A DNA stretch of 8,482 nucleotides from an uncultured Leucobacter sp. (GTDB taxonomy: Bacteria > Actinomycetota > Actinomycetes > Actinomycetales > Microbacteriaceae), in the NCBI GenBank assembly GCA_945952575.1, contig CAMFIY010000111.1, positions 1 through 8,482 of the forward strand, in the 5' to 3' direction. A model generated the notes under the pieces. The model saw only the letters and a list, made by a program, of their open reading frames with translations, was not told where the DNA came from and searched no databases. This document shows positions 1 through 6,027 of the stretch, one piece after another; the stretch's first letter is position 1; each line of letters starts with the position of its first letter. Position numbers and translations under genes: made by a program.

Positions 1-2
1 GT

Positions 3-852
3 TTCGGGGTCGAGTTCCTCTGTCGTACGCTGCGTGCGGCAGTTCGTGGGTTCCTCACCTCCCGCGGATACCGGGCCGCGAAAGCCCGGTCGGCCTCAGC
101 CAGGCAGCTGCGCGACGAGTTGCTCCTCCCTGAGATCCGGCGGCTCCACGCGAAGTACTATGGCGTGTACGGGCGCCGGAAGATGCATGCCCTGCTGAAG
201 CGTTAGGGGTGGAAGATCGGCCGCGACCAGACCGAGCGTCTGATGCGGCTCGCCGGCGTGCGCGGGGTACGGAAATCAAAGCGCGTGTTCACCACACGCC
301 CCAACAAAACGGCGGCACTGCCTGCCGATCTCGTCAACCGGAGATTCGCCGCTGACGGGCCGCGCAAGCTCTGGGTGTGCGACGTGACCTACGTCGCCAC
401 CTGGTCTGGGTTCGCCTATGTCGCGTTCGTCACTGACGTGTACTCGCGCAGAATCGTGGGCTGGAATGTCGCTGCGACGCTGAAATCTGAGGTTCTGCCG
501 ATGCAGGCACTCGATATGGCTGCGTGGCAATCGGGCGGCAGGCTCGATGGGCTGATCCATCACGCCGATCACGGATCGCATTGCGGAACTCGGAGCCGTG
601 CCCTCGACCGGGACGGTCGGCGACAGTTTTGACAATGCCATGGCTGAGGCGGTCAACAACCTCTACAAGACCGAACTGATCCGACAGCAGGGCCCCTGGC
701 GGACGGTTGAGCAGGTCGAACTCGCGACCCTCGAATACGTGTGGTGGTGGAACCATGAGCGCCTTCACGGGGAGCTCGATATGCGTACCCCGATCGAGGT
801 CGAGCAGGCCTACTATGCTGAGGCCGAGGAACTTCTGTCACCGACAGGTTGA
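3..852 (+). pseudogene. IS3-family transposase OrfB (DDE integrase type), internal stop and frameshift
   Basis: This is the remnant of the catalytic subunit that cuts and joins the ends of an IS3 element. Frame +3 is open from the window edge and shows the HTH_21-like segment with AKYYGVYGRRKMHALLKR. A TAG at 204-206 then replaces what is normally a sense codon in KR-x-GWKIGRDQ. The same frame continues with the integrase core: WVCDVTYVAT holds the first catalytic Asp (codon 381-383) and HHADHGS holds the second (567-569). Right after HGS the reading moves to frame +1, giving RIAELGAVPSTGTVGDSFDN, then AMAE with the catalytic Glu (646-648), then NHERLH, ending at TGA 850-852. The second Asp and the Glu are 79 nt apart, whereas the family D(35)E spacing needs 108 nt, so about 29 nt are missing near 577-579. 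All three catalytic residues survive but not in one frame. The family call is firm; the IS3 subgroup is not determined. Confidence 0.9.
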
Positions 853-861
853 CAGGAAAAC

Positions 862-889
862 CGGTCGGAACTCAAACCAGGCCAATTCA
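862..889 (+). repeat. Candidate right terminal inverted repeat of the IS3 element
   Basis: The stretch begins 10 bp after the transposase stop and ends in TCA. Its reverse complement starts TGAATTGGCC, matching the TG...CA termini of IS3 elements and the usual short distance between the orfB stop and the right end. The partner repeat is outside the window and no target-site duplication can be tested, so the exact ends are uncertain. Confidence 0.4.
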
Positions 890-1004
890 GATCTGGAGGT
901 GCTCTTCATGCACTTGAGGGGAGGTGTCGGTCGTTGACATAAGGATTCCGCTCTCGAAAGGGGGCAAACAAGATGGACGCTGATCGGGCCGCCGAGCACC
1001 GGAG

Positions 1005-2153
1005 CTATGGGAGGATGTGGCGCGCGTCCCGACTCACGGTCGTCAGTTCGAGGGAGGCCGAGACGACGGGGGTGGGTGGGTTGACGATGACGGGAATCCG
1101 GAGGTCTCCCGCGACGCTGATCACGGTCTTCGCCTGCGCGTCGTTCAAACCGCGCACCGCCGAGAGGTAACGCGCCAGCGCCAGCAGAGCGTTCTGCGTC
1201 GCGAGGTTCGTGTCTTTCGGTGAGATGTTCCCGTCGGCGTCGTACGCCATGCCGTAGCAGATGATCGAGGTGGAGGCGTATCGGCCCTCGACCGGGCCGT
1301 CGATCTGCAGCACGGGGTACTCGGGTACCCACGGCAGCGCCTCCGACTTGTGGAGGTGGCAGCGGAGCGTGACGGTCCCACTGGTCTCGATGGCCGTGCC
1401 GAACGACTCACCGTCCCCCTGCGCCATGTGCATGTCGCCGAACGACAGCAGTGCGCCGGGCACGTCAACCCGGATGAAGAACCTGCTCCCGGCGGTGAGG
1501 TCGCGGGTGTCGAGATTGCCGCCGAGTGGTCGCGCCGGATTGGTCCTGAGCCCGTCCCTGACGACGAACTCGTCGTCGGGGTAGGCGAACCTCGGCGAGG
1601 GGGGCATCACGCTGCCCCCGGCTGCGCGCACCCGCTCCTCCTGCCGGAGGATCTCTCTGCGGCTCTCTTCGGAGGGCGCTACGCCGATCACTCCGAGGAA
1701 CGGTCGGGATTTCACCTCGACCCCCGGAAGGTCCTGTGAAGTGATGATGTCGCCGCGTCGCTCCCAGATGAATCCGGCGTCCTCTGCGACGTGCTCCTCC
1801 ATCAGCCCGCCTCCGCCGTGGAAGACGCTCGACCAGCCCTTGGTATCCACCTCGATCTCCATGATCTCGACCTCGAGGAGGTCGCCGGGCTGCGCGCCGT
1901 TGATGTAGACGGGGCCCGTCAGCGGGTGGATGAGGTCGAGGTCGGTTGCGGCCATGACGTCGATCTCTTCGCTCAAGAACACCTGCGCGTCGCTCGCGTC
2001 GCGCACGTCCGCTTGCAGAACCTCTCCCGGGTTCATCCGCACCAGCGGAGGAATGTCGCAGTGCCAGCGATTGTGCCCGCCATCGCGAACGGTATGGACC
2101 GAGCGTTCGACGTCGAGTTCGATCACATGATCGGGCACGGCTGCTTCTGTCAT
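1005..2153 (-). CDS. fmdA: Acetamidase/formamidase family protein (FmdA_AmdA)
   Basis: Predicted cytoplasmic amide hydrolase of 382 residues, a usual length for the family, which releases ammonia and a short acid (formate or acetate) from small amides. Family landmarks visible: HPLTGPVYINGAQPGDLLEVEI around residues 76-97, LGVIGVAPS at 153-161, GGNLDTRDLTAGS at 211-223, the hallmark SFGDMHMAQGDGE at 237-249, and VIVNPPTPVVSASLEL near the C-terminus. There is no signal peptide or membrane segment. The ATG at 2151-2153 is chosen because AAAGGAGA lies 7 nt upstream. A start 68 codons further up is formally open, but that extension is low-complexity and non-conserved. The gene lies last in the - strand block, 217 bp after the end of the amidase remnants, and ends with TAG 115 bp from the probable IS end. 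In context it may clear formamide or a related small amide made by the upstream hydrolases. The exact substrate is not determined; family membership is secure. Confidence 0.93.
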   Translation of the reverse strand: MTEAAVPDHVIELDVERSVHTVRDGGHNRWHCDIPPLVRMNPGEVLQADVRDASDAQVFLSEEIDVMAATDLDLIHPLTGPVYINGAQPGDLLEVEIMEIEVDTKGWSSVFHGGGGLMEEHVAEDAGFIWERRGDIITSQDLPGVEVKSRPFLGVIGVAPSEESRREILRQEERVRAAGGSVMPPSPRFAYPDDEFVVRDGLRTNPARPLGGNLDTRDLTAGSRFFIRVDVPGALLSFGDMHMAQGDGESFGTAIETSGTVTLRCHLHKSEALPWVPEYPVLQIDGPVEGRYASTSIICYGMAYDADGNISPKDTNLATQNALLALARYLSAVRGLNDAQAKTVISVAGDLRIPVIVNPPTPVVSASLELTTVSRDARHILP

Positions 2154-2160
2154 CGCATTT

Positions 2161-2168
2161 TCTCCTTT
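2161..2168 (-). promoter_or_regulatory. Strong ribosome binding site of the formamidase-family gene
   Basis: On the - strand the sequence is AAAGGAGA, placed 7 nt before the ATG at 2153. It fixes the start codon and indicates that this gene is translated independently rather than by coupling to the amidase. Confidence 0.85.
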
Positions 2169-2267
2169 GAATATGCTGCTCCGGGCGTCGGCATCGATCG
2201 CTCCCCACGGTGCGTCATCGCCGCCGAGCTCCGAACGGTCATCGCTGGATCGCCCTGGAATTCGAGG

Positions 2268-2295
2268 TGCACCCATAGCAACCCGGTCGGGTGCA
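2268..2295. repeat. Inverted repeat in the formamidase-gene leader
   Basis: TGCACCC at 2268-2274 is the exact reverse complement of GGGTGCA at 2289-2295, with 14 nt between the arms. Inside the loop, ACCCG/CGGGT (2281-2292) forms a second, smaller dyad. The repeat lies 115-142 bp before the start codon. It has no T tract, so it is not an intrinsic terminator; an operator or a leader hairpin is possible, and chance in GC-rich DNA cannot be excluded. Confidence 0.4.
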
Positions 2296-2370
2296 TCGGT
2301 CCACATTGACCCGAACACCGAGCGATACGTCCATGATGACGACGCACCCCGCAACAACCAAATATCGAAA

Positions 2371-2798
2371 TTACGTGCAGTCGATCTCTATAATAGATCG
2401 GAATGTTTCAGCGCTCGCGCCGCCAGCGATGAAGATGAATGCGGCGGCCGAACCCGTTCCGCTCGATGTCGCCACCGCATGCACAATTCGATGAGGTTCG
2501 CAGGCCCCATCGCCGCTCGGGCCGACCAGGGTGTGCGCCATGCTCCATACCCGCTCATCGGCGGAGGTACCGATCGCCACGCTCTCCCCGTCCACGTAGA
2601 GAGCTCTACGTGGACGCCATCAGAAGTCACCTCGATGCGCTTCTCCGTTCCCTCTCCGGCAGTCTGCACCGCAAGGCGAAGGCTCGGTGCCGCGCACCCG
2701 CGATCCGGCGCCTGGGCGACGAGGCGGGGTGGGCGAAGGGCCGGCGTTCGCGGGGGAACCTCCCTGCCGAGCCTTCGGCGTTCGAACGCTCCCGCCCC
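2371..2798 (-). pseudogene. Detached C-terminal part of the amidase, out of frame with the main ORF
   Basis: Downstream of the probable frameshift near 2791-2799, the next - strand frame continues the amidase naturally with AGAFERRRLGREVPPRTPAL, the kind of tail expected after YSDCDLIA. It then runs into a beta-rich extension, LRLAVQT...KRIEVTSDGVHVEL, as far as about 2604. There a second shift of the same direction, within the CTCTCT of a palindrome, leads into YVDGESVAIGTSADERVW...IVHAVATSS...AAFIFIAGG, ending at TAA 2371-2373. Codon use in both pieces is coding-like. Each shift needs one restored base (or two removed), which would rebuild a protein of about 675 residues. The catalytic part lies upstream of both lesions. 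No function is assigned to the extension; beta-rich C-terminal extensions on actinobacterial AS amidases are my recollection and have not been checked. Confidence 0.6.
2589..2616. repeat. 28-bp near-perfect palindrome (13-bp arms, 2-nt centre)
   Basis: CGTCCACGTAGAG (2589-2601) and CTCTACGTGGACG (2604-2616) are exact reverse complements separated by AG. On the - strand the arms can be read as V-H-V-E-L and Y-V-D in two different frames. Removing the central dinucleotide would give an uninterrupted 26-bp palindrome encoding VHVELYVD in one frame. It therefore appears to lie within the amidase C-terminal remnants rather than in intergenic DNA. There is no following T tract, which argues against an intrinsic terminator. 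Binding by a dimeric regulator remains possible. Confidence 0.8.
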
Positions 2799-4396
2799 GC
2801 GATGAGGTCGCAATCGCTGTATGGCGTACCCGCGAAGGTCAGCCCGACCGGCATTCGGCTCGTACGCATGGTGCCCATGGGTACGGTGACGGTGGGGATC
2901 CCGTAGTGGCGGATCGCCAGCCCCCCGGTCGACATCCCCACGCCCGCACGCCACCCGTGGTCGTATGACCCGGGATCGCGCTCCGTATCCTCGCGGCCTC
3001 CGTCGGCGGCCGCCGGGAAGACGAGGAGGTCGATCCCCTCGCCCCGCATCCACTCGTCGAGGTCCTCCCGGCGAGCGGCCTCCAGCCCCGCGAGGCCCTC
3101 GCCGATCGAGGGGAGCTCCGTGAAGTGCGATACCCCCCGACGCGCGAGGGAGACGTACTCCCCGAGATCGAAGTCGTATTCGGGGCCATACGCCGCGAGA
3201 TCGTCGGGCAGCGTGCCCGGAGGTACGGGGAAGAGCAACTCGCCGTCCGCGTCGGCGAGCTGCCCGCAGCGCGGATCGCCGTTCATTCGCAGAAAGTCGT
3301 CGAGCGCCCAGGCCGTGAGATCGCGAACCTCCTCATGCAGAAAACGTTCGGGCACGACGCCCCGGCCGACGAGGCTGTCGGGGGCAGCAGGGTCGAATCC
3401 GTACCGCTCCACGATTGGGAAGTCGACCTCCATGACCTCTGCACCGCAGTCGACTAGCACCACACGCGCCCGCTCCCAGAGCTCGACGACCTCGGGGTGC
3501 ATCTCGAGCGGCAGGCCTCCCTCCCTCCCGGAGGAGGTGTAGAGCCGGGGGATCCCGATCCGGCACCCCTCGAGCGCGTCGGGTCGATCCAGATCCGCCC
3601 ACCGCGCCGGGCGCACGCGATCGGGACCGGGAATCTCCACCCACGGCTGGCTCCGCCAGAAGTCCCCGCGCGACTGAGGGTCCTCCACCATCAGCACGTC
3701 GAGCACCGCGCGGAGGTCGGCGATCGTCCGCGTGTGCGGCACCACGACGTCCATGGTCGGCGTGAGCGGCCAGTTCCCACGGATTGAGATGAGCCCCCGA
3801 GACGGGGTGTACGCGCACAATGAGTTGTTCGAAGCGGGCGACCTCCCCGAAGACCACGTCTCCTCGCCCAGACCGAATGCCGCCATCGCGGAGGTGGTCG
3901 CCACCCCCGAGCCGTGCGAGGAGCCCGACACGTACCCGGCCGCGAGAAAGCGCGCGTCATATGGGCTCTCGGAGCGGCCGTAGACCCCGCGCTGCATTCC
4001 GCCGTTCGCGAGCGGGCACATGTTCGTGCGCCCCACGAGTACCGCGCCCGCGGCGCGCAGCCGCTCGACGGCGAACGCGTCCTGCTGGGCAATGAGGCCT
4101 GCGAAAGCCGGGGACCCCGCCGCGGCTGGCAGGCCACGCGTGAGGTAGCTGTCCTTCACCGTGTAGGGGATGCCGTCGAGCGGCCCGAGCGCCGCCCCTC
4201 TGGCGCGACGGTCATCCGACGCCCGCGCCTCCTCGAACATCCGAGGGTTCAGCACCGGAACGGCGTTCAGCCGGGGCCCGGAACGATCGAAAGCCGCGAT
4301 TCTCCGCAGATATTCGCTCGCGAGCCCGACGCTCGTCAGCGTGCCCTCGCGCAGCGCCTCCCCCAGCTCCTCAATCGAGGCGTCGATGAGGTTCAT
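2627..4396 (-). CDS. Amidase-signature (AS) family amidase, catalytic domain intact, C-terminus frameshifted
   Basis: Predicted cytoplasmic serine hydrolase that converts a carboxamide to acid plus ammonia or amine. The Ser-cisSer-Lys triad is visible: Lys81 in YTVKDSY, cis-Ser159 in GSSHGSG, and nucleophile Ser183 in WSSGRSPASNN. The spacing of 24 between the two serines is the family norm. The usual G-x-D-T before the nucleophile reads GEET here. CAYTPSRG, RGNWPLTPTMDVVVPHTRT and PTVTVPMGT...MPVGLTFAGTPYSDCDLIA follow as in this AS branch. The ATG at 4394-4396 overlaps the amidohydrolase stop as ATGA; no clear Shine-Dalgarno is present, so coupled translation is likely. Residues 534-589 are Arg/Pro-rich and unlike the family, whereas another frame continues properly, so I infer a single G lost from a G run (CCCC on the + strand, 2795-2798). 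The open frame as it stands gives 589 residues ending at 2627. Activity could survive because the triad is upstream. Confidence 0.88.
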   Translation of the reverse strand: MNLIDASIEELGEALREGTLTSVGLASEYLRRIAAFDRSGPRLNAVPVLNPRMFEEARASDDRRARGAALGPLDGIPYTVKDSYLTRGLPAAAGSPAFAGLIAQQDAFAVERLRAAGAVLVGRTNMCPLANGGMQRGVYGRSESPYDARFLAAGYVSGSSHGSGVATTSAMAAFGLGEETWSSGRSPASNNSLCAYTPSRGLISIRGNWPLTPTMDVVVPHTRTIADLRAVLDVLMVEDPQSRGDFWRSQPWVEIPGPDRVRPARWADLDRPDALEGCRIGIPRLYTSSGREGGLPLEMHPEVVELWERARVVLVDCGAEVMEVDFPIVERYGFDPAAPDSLVGRGVVPERFLHEEVRDLTAWALDDFLRMNGDPRCGQLADADGELLFPVPPGTLPDDLAAYGPEYDFDLGEYVSLARRGVSHFTELPSIGEGLAGLEAARREDLDEWMRGEGIDLLVFPAAADGGREDTERDPGSYDHGWRAGVGMSTGGLAIRHYGIPTVTVPMGTMRTSRMPVGLTFAGTPYSDCDLIAGRERSNAEGSAGRFPRERRPFAHPASSPRRRIAGARHRAFALRCRLPERERRSASR

Positions 4397-6027
4397 GCAC
4401 TGAAGACGACGTCGCCGCCCAGCACGGTTCTCTGTACCCGGACACGGTCGAATACGCCGGGGTCGCCGATCGGCCCGGTGAGCACCACGAAGTCGGCCAG
4501 CTTGCCCGCCTCGAGGCTGCCCATCTCCTTCGCCGTTCCCGACACCTCGGCCGCCCCCAGCGTGTAGGCCCGCAGGGCCGTCTCAACGTCCAGGCGCTCC
4601 TCGGGCTGCGCAGGCACGCGCGACTCGGGATTCAGCGCATGGACGTCAGCCGCGGGTGCGGTGCGGGTGCACGCGGTGTGCAGACCCCACAACGGGTCCG
4701 GGCTCGTGACGGGCCAGTCGCTCCCCATCGCCAGGTGTGCACCGGCGCGATGCAGCGACCCGAACGGGAAATGGAACCGCGCCCGCTCCTCGCCGATGAG
4801 CGGATACTTGCGCTCGAGGATCTCCTGATCGTTCCGCGCCCAGAGCGGCTGCAGATTGCCCGTGACCCCGAGCTCCGCGAACCGCGGAATGTCCGCGGGA
4901 TCCACTACGTCGAGGTGAGCGATTTGGTGCCGCTGCCCCTCCCCGTTCACCTGCCGCGCGTGCGCCACGGCGTCCAGGCACTCCCGCACAGCCCGATCGC
5001 CGACGCCGTGGAAGTGGACGCTCAGCCCTTCGGCGTCGAGCGCGGCGGTGATGGTGCGCAAGTCGTCGGGGGCGATCACCGACTCCCCGCGAACCTCCGG
5101 GTGCACGTCGCGGTACGGTTCGATGAGCGCCGCAGTGCAGTTCTCGCAGATGCCGTCCTGCATGATCTTGACGCTCCGTACGTCGAAGCCGTTCGCGCGG
5201 GCGGCACTGATCCGTTCCAGAATCTCGTCGACGTAATTCGGGCCCGCGGTGGGAGGCCACCACATGGAGCCGGTCACGCGGGCGCGCAGACTTCCGTCGG
5301 CGATGGTCGCGAAGTAGCTCGGCAGCGAATCCGGCAGCGTGAGGTAGGCCCCGAGAATGGCGTCGTGCCAGGCCGTTACTCCGAGTGAGAACAGGTGATC
5401 CTGAGCCGCCAGCAGGGCGCGACGCAGGTCCTCCGGGCGCTGCTCCGGGATCAGCCGGCTCACGAGCTCGCCGGCCGTATCGAGGAGCATGCCGGTGGGC
5501 TCCCCCGACTCGTCGTGCACGATCCGGCCCGCCGCGGGATCCGGAGTGTCCCTCGTGATGCCGGCGCGCTCCAGCGCCGTCGAGTTGACCCACACCCCGT
5601 GCGCGTCATGGCTCGTCATCACGGCGGGCCGATCCGGCACGAGCTCATCGAGCAGCTGCCGCGTGGGAAGCCCGCCGGGGAAGACGTCCCCGAACCATCC
5701 CGAACCCACGACCCACTCGGTGTCATGCGTCGCGGCGTACTCTCGGATGAGCTCCGCGTAGCCGTCGAGCGAGTGCGCCCGTTCGAGATCGCAGCCCCCC
5801 AGCGCGAGGCCGCCGGCCTGGGCGTGGAGATGCGCGTCGTGAAACCCCGGCAGCACCGCAGCGCCCGCCGCGTCCAACTGCTCTGCGCCAGGGCCCGCGA
5901 GGGAAAGCACCTCCTCATCACTGCCGACGGCGAGGATCCGGCCGTCCCGCACCGCCAACGCGGTGCGCTCGCTGCGCTCGGGCAGCCACAATTGAGCTCC
6001 GGTGACGACGAGGTCCGGCGCGCTCAC
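4393..6027 (-). CDS. Metal-dependent amidohydrolase, YtcJ/NfdA-like (Amidohydro_3)
   Basis: A 544-residue cytoplasmic TIM-barrel hydrolase of the amidohydrolase superfamily, predicted to hydrolyse an N-substituted or cyclic amide. The N-terminal beta-sandwich ends in LPGFHDAHLH, with the metal-binding pair His66/His68. VKIMQDGICEN carries Lys287, a candidate for the metal-bridging lysine. VHFHGVGD carries His338/His340, IAHLD carries His371, and GSDWP holds catalytic Asp437. The C-terminus returns to the sandwich with LEAGKLADFVVL. Length fits YtcJ-type proteins, which include an N-substituted formamide deformylase (NfdA) from Arthrobacter; sharing that fold does not prove the same substrate. 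The GTG at 6025-6027 overlaps the permease stop as GTGA, with GGGAG 8 nt upstream on the - strand. The last base of its TGA stop and the preceding bases overlap the amidase ATG. Between an importer and two amidases, it is the likely first enzymatic step. Confidence 0.92.
   Translation of the reverse strand: MSAPDLVVTGAQLWLPERSERTALAVRDGRILAVGSDEEVLSLAGPGAEQLDAAGAAVLPGFHDAHLHAQAGGLALGGCDLERAHSLDGYAELIREYAATHDTEWVVGSGWFGDVFPGGLPTRQLLDELVPDRPAVMTSHDAHGVWVNSTALERAGITRDTPDPAAGRIVHDESGEPTGMLLDTAGELVSRLIPEQRPEDLRRALLAAQDHLFSLGVTAWHDAILGAYLTLPDSLPSYFATIADGSLRARVTGSMWWPPTAGPNYVDEILERISAARANGFDVRSVKIMQDGICENCTAALIEPYRDVHPEVRGESVIAPDDLRTITAALDAEGLSVHFHGVGDRAVRECLDAVAHARQVNGEGQRHQIAHLDVVDPADIPRFAELGVTGNLQPLWARNDQEILERKYPLIGEERARFHFPFGSLHRAGAHLAMGSDWPVTSPDPLWGLHTACTRTAPAADVHALNPESRVPAQPEERLDVETALRAYTLGAAEVSGTAKEMGSLEAGKLADFVVLTGPIGDPGVFDRVRVQRTVLGGDVVFSA

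Larger units (their letters stand above)
1..889 (+). mobile_element. Right-hand part of a decayed IS3-family insertion sequence
   Basis: The left end, orfA and the beginning of orfB lie outside the window; only most of orfB and a probable right terminus are present. The right boundary is placed at the TCA of 887-889, because the reverse complement reads TGAATTGGCCTGGTTTGAGT, which has the TG...CA type of end usual for IS3 elements. The left inverted repeat is not in view, so this boundary is an inference. The transposase frame has two lesions (see the pseudogene entry), so the element cannot move by itself. It lies tail to tail with the formamidase-family gene and does not interrupt any recognisable gene in the window. 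Confidence 0.8.
2154..2370 (-). other. Intergenic leader between the amidase remnants and the formamidase-family gene
   Basis: These 217 bp contain no credible open frame and are less GC-rich near 2350-2390 than the flanking genes, as expected for a leader. I see the ribosome binding site next to the gene and one inverted repeat (2268-2295). I could not pick a convincing -35/-10 pair on the - strand; weak TTGGTT- and TTGTTG-like hexamers occur near 2350-2357. A separate promoter for the formamidase-family gene is plausible but not shown. Confidence 0.4.

Noticed and set aside
430..768. - strand open frame opposite the transposase
   Set aside because: It is antisense to conserved integrase-core sequence and has no recognisable protein motif.
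853..1004. Small gene or RNA between the IS remnant and the formamidase-family gene
   Set aside because: No open frame with a ribosome binding site, no tRNA-like fold and no strong hairpin were found.
2154..2357. N-terminal extension of 68 codons for the formamidase-family protein
   Set aside because: The extension shows no family similarity, whereas a strong AAAGGAGA sits at the right distance from the ATG at 2153.
2589..2616. Palindrome as a rho-independent terminator of the amidase
   Set aside because: There is no T tract on either side, and the sequence reads as coding DNA interrupted by a small frameshift.
4639..5388. + strand open frame opposite the amidohydrolase
   Set aside because: No recognisable motifs, and it lies wholly inside a gene whose metal-binding motifs are intact.
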